Of a DNA stretch of 64,000 nucleotides, positions 46,566 to 57,844 are shown piece after piece (position 1 is the stretch's first letter; the number at the start of each line of letters is the position of its first letter). Origin of the DNA: Miscanthus floridulus. Lineage: Eukaryota; Streptophyta; Magnoliopsida; Poales; Poaceae. The translations under genes were made by a program, and so were the position numbers. The notes beneath the pieces are model-generated. The model did not search any database and was not told where the DNA came from. It saw nothing but the letters and a program-made list of their open reading frames with translations. The stretch is from assembly GCF_019320115.1 (NCBI RefSeq), contig NC_089598.1:30505069-30569068 (forward strand). Reading direction: 5' to 3'.

Positions 46566-46766
46566 CAGCGGCGGATCCAGAAAAAATTTTAGGGGGGCTG
46601 AACAAAAGTGCGACAGCAACATACCTCCGACTGCTACTCGATCTTAAGTCTCAGCCCCACCTACACGATAGAACTTTGCCTAAAAATTCATGGGGTTCTA
46701 GGGCTCCGGTATTGGTAGGGGGCTCGAGCCCCCCCTCCCCCCGCCCCACTGTTGAATCCGCCACTG
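46566..46766. mobile_element. 201-bp hAT MITE nested in the MATE fragment
   Basis: Ends CAGCGGCGGAT and, reverse complemented, CAGTGGCGGAT; exact 8-bp target duplication TCTGCTGC at 46558-46565 and 46767-46774. It inserted after the host element was assembled. Confidence 0.88.
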
Positions 46767-46774
46767 TCTGCTGC

Positions 46775-47420
46775 TGTTGTTGCGGCTTGGTTCGCCGACG
46801 GAGCTCATGGGCGAGCACGTAGGCGGCGAGCATGAGCATGAGGGCGAGGTCGCTGAGCCAGACGGCCGCGGCCACACCCCGGACGCCCATCCTGGCGGAG
46901 AGCGACACGGTCAGCGGGATGTGGAGCACTAGCGCCAGCGCGGCGGCGAACAGCATGGGCAGCATCACCTCCTGCGCGCTGAGGTAGGCCTTGAGCGGGT
47001 TGAGCACGGAGGTGATGGCGAGCTCCAAGAGGAGACATAGCACGTAGGTCCTGGCCGTGTCCGCGATGTCGGGCCGCTGGCCGAACCGCAGCAGGACGGC
47101 GTCGATGCGCGTCCAAAGAAGCGCGATGGGTACGGAGGCGGCAAGGAGCATGAGCGTGGCCCTGAGCAGCGTCCCGCGTAGTAGGGCGACGTTGCCGGCG
47201 CCGTGCGCCTGGCCGCAGATGGGCGCCATGGCGCCGCAGAGGCCGCTGAGGACGGCGAAGCCGGTGACGTTGGCGAAGCTGTAGCCGAGCGTGCCGGCGG
47301 CCAGCTGGAGGTCGCCGAGGCGGCCCAGGAACGCCGTGGTGATGGCCTGCTTGTCGAACCAGGTGAGGTTCATGCCGTCGGCGTCGTTCCGGCTCCGCAA
47401 CGGGAGCTTGAACATGTAGG
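46775..47420 (-). pseudogene. MATE (DETOXIFICATION-type) efflux transporter fragment
   Basis: The minus strand encodes [20 protein letters not shown], then [18 protein letters not shown], the signature of the first MatE half, followed by alternating hydrophobic segments to AAYVLAHEL. About 210 residues cover roughly transmembrane helices 2 to 6 of a normal 12-helix protein. Both ends are lost: one at the EF-hand junction near 47420, the other in low-complexity Gln codons before the nested MITE. Intact relatives export organic cations, flavonoids or hormones in exchange for protons. This piece cannot function alone. Confidence 0.8.
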
Positions 47421-47432
47421 CCTTCGCCACGT

Positions 47433-47796
47433 GTTTGACCTGTTCGACCGCAACAGGGACGGCGAGATCACGGTGGACGAGCTAGCGCAGGCGCCGGACA
47501 CGTTGGGCCTGGACGCCGACCGCGCCGGCCTGGCCGCCACCGTCGGCGCCGCGGGCCTCCGCCTCGAGGACTTCGACAAGCTCCACCGCGCGCTCGGGGA
47601 CGCCTTCTTCGGCGCGCTCGTGGACCAGCAGGACGCCGCCGGGGCGGACGGCGGCAAGGGTGGCGAGGAGGACGAGCAGGAGATGTGGGAGGCGTTCAAG
47701 GTCTTCGACGTCGACGGCGATGGCTTCATCTCTGCCGCCGAGCTGCAGGAGGTGCTCAAGAAGCTGGGACTCCCCGAGGCCAGCAGCATGGACTAG
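47433..47796 (+). pseudogene. Captured EF-hand (calmodulin-like) gene copy, right arm
   Basis: Reads [17 protein letters not shown], then [22 protein letters not shown] to the TAG at 47794-47796. Here both loops keep their acidic ends, so this arm is closer to a working protein than the left one. An open frame starting at 47203 runs through antisense MATE sequence straight into it (197 codons), a possible chimeric product. Confidence 0.75.
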
Positions 47797-48098
47797 GCGG
47801 CCGACGCTCTCCCGCCAAATCCAACATGGACGCCACGATGGACAACCACGTCGGTTAAAAAATTGAAACAGAGGGGTATGGGGTAGGAATACGCCACTAA
47901 CAAAGATTATGGACCTAAAAACTCACTTTCAGAGTTGATGGACCTAAGTAAAACTAGAGCGCAAGTTGATAGACCACCCATGTATTTTACTGTTTTGCCT
48001 TTATCGGAGATTGTACCAAATTGGTGCATTTCAGAAAGCGTCTCCACCCATCATCTCGATCCATTCTCATTCTGGATTCAGGTGCGTTCCTTGTCTGG

Positions 48099-48127
48099 CA
48101 CAGTGGCAGTGGCAGTGGCAGTGGCAG
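48099..48127 (+). repeat. CAGTGG hexamer microsatellite
   Basis: Close to five uninterrupted CAGTGG units. The surrounding 48002-49150 has no gene or element that I recognise. Confidence 0.85.
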
Positions 48128-49149
48128 GGCTCCGCAGGCGTGCATATGTTTGTATAGGCATCACGAAATGTTTGTTTGTAGCTAGAGAATAGTGATCAGG
48201 GATGCTATTAGCGTACAAACAAAGTTACCGTCAGCATACCTCGGCTCATGGATAAGGGAGGATGCATGCATGTGTCAACTACTCCACTGTACATCAGTAC
48301 ACCCTTGGATTAACGTAGCCCGTTCTCTTCGTCGTCGTTCTTCTCCTAGCTAGTCCAAAGGATCAAATCATCAAATGATGTCCTACTAGCTAAACATCAA
48401 GACATGTTTTTAGGCGGCATTGGCTAGACCAACTCCCAAGAATAGATAAGATTCACAAGCAACAGTTTGTGCTCCCGAGATTCTGACGTCATCTTTGAGA
48501 CAGAGTTCACATCTTGAGCCGACAGGATTAAACTTTGATAATAAATGAAAACAGGAACAATCTAGTGTTATCTGACAAGCTGCCACCGTGATTGGAGGAG
48601 ACTCCAGATAACTACGGGCTTTGTTTATGGTAACTTGAGCAGAACGGTAACTTGAGCAGATAACTACAAAGTTAAAAATAATTCTTCCAGCCGCTGTCTG
48701 TCAAAAAGCATATACAGCCAATTAAAAGAGAAAACCATACACCTTCTAGTGGCTATCAATCCGTAGACTAGAACGCCACCTATGTGCTTAGTAGCAGATA
48801 AGCATGGCCACCTGTGCCAAGTACTGTGAAACCGCCACAACCAAGTCCTATGCATCCGGCTTGTGGAGGACCAAGAAGGTATAACCTGCAAAGGAGATGG
48901 ATCTTCTTTTCAAAAACTTCATCATTCCTACTCGACCAAAACAGGTGGCGCCGGCTCCTAGTAGAACTAAAGGAAATCTTTACTAATCCCTTCAATCCAA
49001 TTGCCAAACATATTTGACATGCTACAAGGTTTAGCTAGACCTAAGGACACCTGAATTATTGACCAATTTGCCCAAGCAAATCGGCAATCAGAGAACAAGT
49101 GTCTAACTGTCTCTTCTTTGTGACAAAACAACATGTTTTGCTACCTTGC

Positions 49150-50650
49150 CACTTATGTTTCACTAAATTATTATTTTTTGACATGGAAATAATCTCCATT
49201 ACTCATAAATCAATGCCAAATCTTTGGCTACAAGCGACCGAATACAAAACGGAATACTATCCAAAATTGGATTAGTACCCTGACTCAAACTTGCCCCAAG
49301 GGCGGCTAAGTGGTGGGCTACCAGATTACAAGAACGGGGATCATGGATTACATCAAAAGCAACAAAATTGCTAAATAGTAAATGTTTCAATTCCCAAATG
49401 AGACCACTTGCCGAAGACCGATCAAAATCTGGAGACGTAACGGCCTGCACCACCATTAAAGCATCTGTTGCCAATATTACTCTTTGAATCCCCAAACCAA
49501 TTGCTCGCTGAACGGCATGTATGCAAGCACAAATTTCAGCATGGAAAGCTTCTCCCACATTCACCAAAACTCCATATCCTGAACTGATCACACCACCATT
49601 AGCGACTCTGATTACAAATCCCCATCCCCCAGATCTTTCGCTTTGCTTATAGGCTCCATCGCAATTTAATTTCACCCACTCCCCTGCTGGTGACTTCCAC
49701 TGATATTTCAGAGCGCGCTGGCACTGAAATTTTCTTATGGCACCCAACAGAAGACAACTCCTCAGCATAGGATCTGATTAGAGCTGCTAGCATTATACTA
49801 TCACGTTTCTTCTCTCCTTCACGAACTCCACAGAGCTCAGTCCACCATAGATACAAAAAAGTGATCACTTTGCGCTGCTCGTCTTGGTGCATATTCAGAA
49901 CCGCCTCCACTAATTCCCTGGCCGAGAGCGCTTGGGCTAGGTTCACCCGCGTTTGATCCAGTTGCAAATGAGACCACACCTGCCTCACATCTTTGCATTT
50001 AAAAAACAGATGGGCGCCGTCCTCATCAAACCGGCCACACATACAGCACGCTGTATCCAGACTCATCCCACGCCTTTGTAAGCACTACTCCTCTATGTAG
50101 ATACCATAAAAAAATCTTGACCTTCAAAGGGGTTTTTATTTTCCATAAGCGTTTATTTGAATTGGGCACCTATAAATGGACTAGGGCCGGGCCTCATAAC
50201 GTGATTTCATTGAGAATTGTCCATTTGGAGTTAGGTTGCAATAAAATACATCATGCTCATGTCCTAAAGTGATGTTAGCAATGCGTGGGAGTATATTGTT
50301 CCATGCTAATGACTTGGGCCCAATTAGATCCCTACCCAAGATTTCCTTCTCTTTGGGTCATTTTTTGCTAAGAAAGAAATCATGCTAAGCAAGGTACTTA
50401 TTTCCACGCAATTTCTGCCACGTGCCATCTGATGTGAGAGGCTTGAACAACCATTTGCTAAGCAATGCCCTATTTTTGATATCTAGGTTGTGTATACCGA
50501 GACCGCCTTGGTCTTTATGTTGGCATAATACATTCCATTTAGTGAGGTGATATTTCTTTCTTTGCTCATCACCTTGCCAATAAAACCTTGATCAGTTTTT
50601 TGTAAGCTAAATAATCCAAACGTTTAACAAGAACACCAAACGATAGCCGG
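49150..50650 (-). pseudogene. LINE (L1-type plant retrotransposon) 3' remnant with zf-RVT and RNase H
   Basis: On the minus strand, 49647-50066 encodes a reverse-transcriptase-associated zinc finger (CMCGRFDEDGAHLFFKC), and 49199-49768 encodes an RNase H domain (KLNCDGAY, AEICACIHAVQRAI, ATDALMVVQA, HDPRSCNLVAHHLA, carrying the usual D-E-D positions). The two frames are offset, so a frameshift lies near 49735. Decayed coding for the end of the reverse transcriptase continues to about 50650. The 5' part is missing, as is usual for LINE insertions. Confidence 0.8.
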
Positions 50651-51989
50651 GCAGCTGAGATCCACTTGGAAACGACGGGACCAATCGGATTCAAGAACCG
50701 AAGTAGGGTTAATACTAGAGGAGCAGAGTTTTTGCCGAAGTTTGTAGTAAATGCTAGGTTCTGAAAATGTCAGGAATAATGTGGGACTGTGGCCGTAGTT
50801 TTCAGTTGTTTTACTCCAAATATCATGGTTTTAGTTTTTGATGCATGCTGTCATGTTTGGATCTATTGAAAACTATGAGAATAATGTAGAGAAATGAGGA
50901 TGAGATACAAAACACTTAGATTTTCCAAGGTAGAGAGATCGCCTAATGTGTGCAACAAGTTCAAGGGATAAACCAGACGTTAATATTATTTTTATTTAGG
51001 CCACAACTTGATGATATCGCACTATATTTAGTATCGGAGTACTCAGGAGAATAGCTACACTTGTAGACCATGTGTGGACTACGAGTCAGCAGGGAGTACA
51101 ATGGCTGAAATTCTTCAGAGAGAGAGAGAGAGTACAATGGCTGATTGAAGCGAAACAGACCACGAGGCAGACAGTGGTGCTCGTCGAATCATGTGCCTAG
51201 CGTCCTAGAGTAGTCTGGGGACGGGAACGAACGGTTTTTTTTTTTTTTTGATTGGTGCTAGGAATCAGTATTTGGTACTGTAGCATTTTTGTTTGTATTT
51301 AATAATTATTGTTCAATCATGCTTAAAAGATTTGTCTCGTAATTTACAATTAAACTGTGTAATTAATTATTTTTTTTATCTATATTTAATATTCCATGTA
51401 TATATCCAAAGATTTGATGTGATCGAGAGAGAGCGAAAAAACTTACAATCTAAACCAGGCCCGGTATCGCATTGCCCTGCAGACCTCAGGGAACAGTTTC
51501 AGTTTCGACGTCCCGGAGTCATTTTCCTGTGGGACCACGCGCGCTAATATCAGCAGGCCGGCATCTCTCCCACTGTCCCCGCCGGGTGCCATCAGGCCAG
51601 CAGGAAGCGCCGCCGGCAGCCGCACAGGGAATTTGTGGCGCACTGTGCCCGCACATGTAAAAACGTTCCCCTACCACCAGCTCTGCGTCGTGGCACTGCC
51701 CATGGCCAGCTGCCCAGCTCTGCAGTTAACCGCCGATTTGCTTCTCTGCTGTGCCGTCGCGGTGCTGCCCATGGCCTATGGGCTATGGCCAGCTCCTCTG
51801 CCCTCTGTATGCTTCTGTGCAGATTTTATGATTACCGGGTCCGCCCTGCAGCTGCACTCGCCTTCACCCACTTTTTTGTCCCGTCGGAACTTTAGGGGCA
51901 ACGCTATTATCTGAAGTGTACATTCGATATTTCTAACAGATACTAGTAGGTGAGCTCGCTAGCAGATGAAAAGGAACACTTTTACGCTG
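50651..51989. other. Intergenic, no gene; MITE relic D
   Basis: 51256-51450 is a fourth copy of the MITE family seen at 34092-35036 (TTGTATTTAATAATTATTGTTC, TATATTTAATATTCCATG). A GA dinucleotide run lies at 51117-51132. 51460-51900 is GC-rich with short open frames on both strands and no recognisable protein. Confidence 0.45.
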
Positions 51990-54900
51990 GGATTTTTTTT
52001 TTAATTTTAACATTTTTTCGAAACTAATTTTAAATCTAGCACTCTCGGTTTTTTTTAAAACTAACATTTTTGACCGCGCCTATTGTCCTGACGCGGCCAA
52101 ATATCTGTGCCGCGCCATGCATGGTGGCGCGGTAGAGGGCTGACGTGGCGATGACCAGAAGCGCTGACCGCTGACGTGGCAGGGCCTGCCGCGCCACCGA
52201 CCTTGGCGCGGCAGTGCCACGCCCTGATCCGTGGCGCGGCTGGGCCAAATAAATACCGCATGCGAGCCCCGCCTGGCCGAGCAGCCACGCCGCCCGCCGC
52301 CCGCCCGGGGGTACCTGGACGGTTTAATCGAAACGTGTCGCGCCCGTCTTTTGTTGAATTATTTTCACGGCCGAATAAAGAATTTGATAAGCTAATGATT
52401 TATTTTTTGTCTTTCATAATACGGTGATGCACCATTTTAACTAATCGATTACGAAAAATTGCCACCGGCGTCGAGATACGCCGGGACTGCCGGTTCCCGA
52501 ACTAGTTGGTACTTAATCTCGTTGGCAGTGCTGCCGCGACGCAAAGAAATGAATAAGAAGCAAGTTGACAAGCTGCCACATAACATATTCATTGTTTTGA
52601 CATAAGTTTGACATAACATAACCAAATAACCCCGCAAGTTTCGGATGCCAATATTCGTTTGACCTAACAAACTAAGACCCAAGAGTGTAAGGATCCCTCG
52701 GACGTCTCCGTCTCTTCGGATTTGTTGTCAACACATTGAGAGTGTAGCCAACGTCGGTATGGTCGCGTCGACGGTGCGTACGGCTTGTACCCTGCAAGTA
52801 TATGATACGCACGATTACTTATAATTCTTTATGATCGTTAGTTCATGGAGCATACGTATTGAAACAAACTATCTTTGTTAGTACCTATGAGGCTCCTTGG
52901 GTGCCAAGCGGGGCACCACATAGCTGAGACATGCCGATCTCATCCTGTGGCCAATCGTCCCACTGGTCGTGCTGTCCGCGGAAGCCCCGATGGTCGTCAT
53001 CGTCGTCCTCGGTTGCAGGGTCCGTCCCAGCGCTATGATGTGGTGGTGTACGCACCGCGGAAGTGGCACCTGTCATCGACTGAGAAGAGTCGGCTGGTGT
53101 CCTCAAAGAGGCTGAAGACGTGCCACCCGACCTCGTCGGGAGTGGCGGTTCCTCATAAGGAGTGTCCATGCAGCTCAACTTCTGAGCTAGCTTCCTACAA
53201 CTCTTCTTCACCTTTTGCATAAATAGACATTAAAGTTAGTGCATTACCCAAATGCATATACACTAAAGAAACATTTCCAGAACGGACAAGTTTATGTTTA
53301 CCTCCACAAAAGCCGCGAGAACGCCTGGCCCCTGCCCTCTAGACTCGTGTAGCTGGAACGCTGCTTCATTGGACAGCCTTGACAATTGTGTCGCCTGGGT
53401 ACAGAAACGTGGTTTGACAGTTTTGGTACACATACCTAATACCAAAATGTTAACAAATTGTACCATTCAAGTATATTACCACGTATCTTTGAAGCGGGGC
53501 TCTCTGTAGCTGTGTGTCCTCCCTAGTGGTAACGTCATACACATCTTCGATGACATCTTCCTCCGAGTCCTCGTCAATCGCCACATCAGTGTACGGGGGC
53601 TTGATATGTGTCCTCATAGACCTGTGAAGCCACCGTAGGTACTCGTCGAAGGTGCGCTGGTCGTGTGGAGGACCCACAAGGACCGCATGTGGTACCCTGT
53701 TCTGCCACAAATGGATGTGCGAGCTGTGTGTCACGCGCCAATCCTTGGTCTTATACCTCTTCCTGCGGTCATACCTGCAACAAAACGATGTTAGTTGTAC
53801 CAAACAAACCTCTGAATTGTAGCATTGTTATTAATCGATAACGCACCCGTGCAATTCTTGGTTGGTGAAGTAAAGCGGTGTTGGGCAGCCTGTCATTTTT
53901 CCAAACTGTCTACAGACCCGGATGGGCAAGTGAATCTCGACCACATGGAAGAAAATAAGAGGGACGTCACAACAATACTCGTGTGACTCATCCCTAGTGA
54001 CAGGACTGAGATAGGCCTAGAGCTCCAGAGAATCCCAAGGACACCAATGCACCTAAAATTTCGTAATTGAGTTAGGCTGTGATATAGTGTACATCAAAGA
54101 AGACATATGTATGATAGTAAAGAGAGCGTAACCTGGTGCTGTGTCAGGACGTCGAGACCGTCCGTGTACTCCCTGTACTTGCGCCACGCATTCCCTCTAA
54201 CTAACTGTGCTTTCGTCCAGATATACAGAGCTGTAGGGAGTGTATCATGCCCGTTCCATCGCTGCATTGAACACGATAATGAATTAGCCACTAATAATCT
54301 CATTATATCTAACTGTCTCGAAGAATATAATGAACCGAAGTACTTACCGGTAAACCATTATTAAGGGGCCTCCCAACGGGCAATCGTTCCCAACACCAAA
54401 CCTAGAGTAGGTAGAAGCAATCCCCAAGGTTCGCATATCCTGAGGTGCGATGGTAGGCAACGCATAGCTGTCGATACGTCCATGCCAGGACTGCGCTGCC
54501 CCAGCTGTACGCCGCTATGTTCTCCCACGGCTGACGAAGTATGTCTAGAAGATCCAGCTGATGGTGTTGCCCGAGGCGTCTAGGAAGAGGAAAGCACCAA
54601 GAAAGTGCCAGAGCCACACTCGAGCGAACCTGTCGATCAGAGCCTCCTCAGCCCGTGGGTCCAAGTAATCAAAGCGCTCTGTGATCCAGGACGACGAAAC
54701 ACCAGAACTTTTCCTGAAATTGACCAAAGAAAATGAGACCCCATGACTGCAGGAAAACAATGCAATTATTAAATAGGCTTGAATTACTCACTTATTTTTT
54801 CTTGGAAGCATCGTCGTCCGGTGGAAGAAAGCCAATAAACTGAGCCACCAGCTCCCTCCAGTGATCGTTGTCAACTATCCCTGTCATTGGAAGTCCCCCC

Positions 54901-56228
54901 AACCGAAGGCCTAAAATAGCCTTCACGTCCTGCAACGTCAAGGTCATCTCGCCACAAGGTAGGTGGAACGTGTGGGTCTCAGGCCTCAACCTGTTATAAG
55001 AATAGAACGACTGTTAGTTGCCTCAAATTTGTTACAAGAAAGTTTACGTACAAAGAATGCAGTCGCACCTGTCTACAGCTGCAATAAGTAGTGTTGGGTC
55101 AAGGGGCGGAAGACCGTGGTTGACAACACGGACAAGCTCGAGGAAGCTGACACGCCGTATGTACGTCGCATAACGCCCGTCCCACTGGTGCGCCCTAGTG
55201 TGCGTGCGAGGCCTCAAAGGAGGCAAGGCCACCTCTACGTCGGTGTCATTCAAGATGTGTGCTCGGTGCTGGTCGTCGTACTCCAACTCAAGAATATGGT
55301 ACAACAGGTGCTGCGTGGGAGGGGCCATACTGTTACAAATTGATAAACAAAGCGTTAGAGTATTCAAATTAACAAAATTCAAATTAACATTAGTAAGTTC
55401 ACAAACAAATCACAAACAAATTCACTAACCTAACTATCCTAAATCCCTAAACCCAAAATCCTAACTATACGAGATAATAAATACATAATCAATCCATAAA
55501 ATCCCTAAACCCTTTTGGGTTTAGGATAAACTAGTATCTATACCAAAAATTCCTAACTAAATAACTAACTATAAACTAAATAACAAATACATAATCAATC
55601 CCTAAACCCAAAATCCTAACTATACTAGAACACACTACCTCGAACCTAAAAACTACCTACGTAAATCACGAACAAATTCACTAAACTAACTATCCTAAAT
55701 CACTAACAATCATAAAACCCTAACTATTCTAAATTACTAACTATCCTAAATCACTAATTATCCTAAATCAATAATAAAAAAAATGAAATCAAGAGGGAGG
55801 TACCTTAGGAGCGGCGGCCTTGACGCACCGGCGTTCGTGGGGCGGGCGCTGCGCGGCACGAGTGGCCGGGTGCGGCGTGGCCGAGAGGGCGCGGGCGCGT
55901 GCGGCTGGCGGCGGCGGGCGGGCGGGCGGGGGTGCATGCGAGCGGGCGGGGCTTGCGCGCGGTATTTATTTGGCCCAGCCACGTCACGGATCAGGGCGCG
56001 GCACTACCGCTCCAAGGTCGGTGGCGCGGCAGGCCCTGCCACGTCAGCGGTCAGCGCTTCTGGTCGTGGCCACGTCAGCCCTATGCCGTGCCACCATGCA
56101 TGGCGCGGCACAGGCATTTGGCCGCGTCAGGGAAATAGGCGTGGCCAAAAGTGTTAGTTTTACAAAAAATCGAGAGTGTTAGATTTAAAATTAGTTTTAA
56201 AAAAGTGTTAAAATTTTAAAAAAAATCT
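51990..56228. mobile_element. MULE with about 300-bp inverted repeats carrying a plant-mobile-domain gene
   Basis: The inverted arms at about 51990-52300 and 55920-56228 match over most of their length (AAACTAATTTTAAATCTA, ATGCATGGTGGC, CAGAAGCGCTGACCGCTGACG, GGGCCAAATAAATACCGC). ACGCTG occurs directly outside both ends (51984-51989 and 56229-56234); this is either a 6-bp match or the rest of a decayed 9-bp duplication. Inside, on the minus strand, is a PMD gene; no transposase is seen. 55429-55780 is a degenerate array of CCTAAATCC/CCTAACTAT-type words upstream of that gene. Confidence 0.8.
52885..55328 (-). pseudogene. Plant mobile domain (PMD/MAIN-like) gene, multi-exon, frameshifted
   Basis: The ATG at 55326-55328 opens MAPPTQHLLYHIL. 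Exon 1 ends at 55069 and exon 2 is about 54790-54990, with the PMD hallmark HTFHLPCGEMTLTLQDVKAILGL. That exon reaches a TAA just before its probable donor. The next exon (about 54400-54746) has ERFDYLDPRAEEALIDRFARVWLWHFLGAFLF and then shifts frame near 54550 into DILRQPWENIAAYSWGSAVL. Later pieces at 54140-54270, 53500-53790, 53300-53420 and 52885-53220 include WRVTHSSHIHLWQNRVPHAV and an Asp-rich tail. Relatives include MAIN/MAIL1, needed for transposon silencing in Arabidopsis, and many transposon-borne PMD copies. This one looks like the latter. Confidence 0.78.
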
Positions 56229-56368
56229 ACGCTGTAGCCCCGAAAGGCGCTCGCACATACGGTACAGTCGCGTGCGCATGCCGTGCGACTTGCGGGAGGC
56301 ACTAGAGCCTAGAGGCATGGAATGTGCCAGCCCGTGTATATTTAAAAGATGACATTAGAGGCACTCCG

Positions 56369-56507
56369 CCTGTTCATTTCGGCTGGATTGACTTATAAGT
56401 CATGGCTGAAAGTACTGCTGGCTGGTTTGGTGTGAGAGAAAAATACTATTCAAACCATGGATTATAAGCCAGATACTAGCAATACAGCCGAAACGAACAG
56501 GCTGACT
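56369..56507. mobile_element. MITE, TGTTCG family
   Basis: Ends GCCTGTTCATTTCGGCTG and CAGCCGAAACGAACAGGC are nearly perfect inverted copies; the core is GTTTGGTGTGAGAGAAAAATAC. Confidence 0.8.
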
Positions 56508-56675
56508 ATCATTCTGGGCATATTTACTTTCAAGAATTATCTTGCTTGATCCTAAAGAAATGGTACTTGATTATACAAGATAAAAAAAAGATGGCCATAC
56601 AGTAAGAGAAATGGTTCTAACGAGAAGTCTGCATATTGAGATAGTGAAAATGTTTTTATCTGGCAGACAATCATT

Positions 56676-56885
56676 TCAGAACAATGAACAGAAATCCACG
56701 TCACGTATGCATCCTGCATAGCTGACTATGTTTGGCATCAATCCTTCCTGCTGCATTTTGTTAAATGTAAGCATTGCCTCTTCTAACCTTTCGCATTTAC
56801 TGTATGCGTAGATCTGCATGTTGGAGATATGAGGATCAGGTCGGATTCTGTTTCGCACCATCAGATCTATGAGGTTTTTTTTCAT
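56676..56885 (-). pseudogene. Pentatricopeptide-repeat (PPR) gene fragment
   Basis: The 69-codon minus-strand frame reads NMQIYAYSKCERLEEAMLTF followed by NKMQQEGLMPNIVSYAG, about one and a half PPR units (the helix pair plus the P-N-(I/V)-x-S/T-Y connector). Normal PPR proteins have ten or more units and an organelle-targeting peptide, so this is a stray piece. It is not inside an element whose ends I can define. Confidence 0.65.
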
Positions 56886-57656
56886 TTCAAAATCATTTTT
56901 GTATTAGTGACTAATCTATAGGGAGATATTCACCATATAGCCCATACAAAATACTAGACGTGACTATTTAAATGGTAACTTACGCTTAATACAGTCTAAT
57001 TGTTATTTTTGTTAGGTATTTGTATATATGGGCATGCAGCCCGGGCCCGTGAGCCCGGCACGAGGCCCGGTATTTTGGCCTGGCCCAAGCATGGCCCGGC
57101 CCGGTGGCCAGAGGGCCTGGGCTGGCATGGCCCAGAGGAGCAGGCCGTGCCTGGGCCGCATCCCAGGCACGTGGGCCGGCACGACACGGCCCGCTCCCCA
57201 ATAGTAGGCCCGGTGCCGGCCCGCCTCCCCTCCCCGCCGCACCAAAGCCCACCTCCCCTCCCAGGCTCCCCGCTGCACCCCCCGCTCCATATAAAATGCA
57301 GGCGTCGCGGCTGCCCCCCTCACTCCCCAAACCCTAACTCAGAAATCCCCTCCCCCGCCGCGTCGCTCTCTCTCGCTCTCGCTCATCTCCGACCGTCCCC
57401 GTCGACCATCGTCCCCGGCTCCGGTAACCCCGTCGCCGCTCCCCCACCTCACCCTGAGTTCCATGATCCCCTCCTTTTTCCCTCTCTCTCCTCTGTCCTC
57501 TCGGTGACCATGTGAGTTTGTGTCCCCGTCACTCCCTCTACCGGCACTCGCCGTCCTTGCTAATCTGTTCCCTATCTCGTTGCCTCTGTGTGGCCCTCGT
57601 CTTCTCCGGCGCTGGGCTCCGGTTGCACAGGTAAGAGCTAACCCTAACCCAAAATC

Positions 57657-57699
57657 TAACCCTAACCCTAACCCTAACCCTAACCCTAACCCTAACCCT
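57657..57699 (+). repeat. CCCTAA hexamer array inside the transposase leader intron
   Basis: Seven uninterrupted CCCTAA-type units (six-base period, not the seven-base CCCTAAA of plant telomeres), with two degenerate units just upstream at 57639-57650. It lies wholly inside the intron with donor at 57631 and acceptor ending at 57735. Confidence 0.9.
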
Positions 57700-57844
57700 T
57701 TCATCCTTCTGAGTTCTGACCTTCTCCTTTTGCAGGTCGGTTGCTGATGCCTCATCCTCTAGCTGCGGCATAGAGTGGGTAAGGCGACCGCGCGCACCAT
57801 TGAGGAACGGGGCTGGAGAGCTGCCGTCCGCGGCCAAGGGCTCG

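Larger units (their letters stand above)
45605..47992. mobile_element. Pack-MULE-like chimera: EF-hand gene copies as inverted repeats around a MATE fragment
   Basis: An exact 9-bp target duplication TTTTGCCTT occurs at 45596-45604 and 47993-48001. The inverted repeats are about 590 and 573 bp (45605-46198 and about 47420-47992). The outer parts (CATGGGTGGTC, CATCAACTCTGAAAGTG, TGTTTCAATTTTTTAACCGACGTGG) are non-coding and the inner parts are both copies of an EF-hand gene. Between them lies part of a MATE transporter gene and a 201-bp hAT MITE. No transposase. 44904-45595 to the left holds no gene; 45150-45240 may be a MITE relic. Confidence 0.88.

Noticed and set aside
57657..57699. Possible interstitial telomere
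   Set aside because: The unit is CCCTAA (six bases), not the plant CCCTAAA, and the array sits inside a transposase intron.
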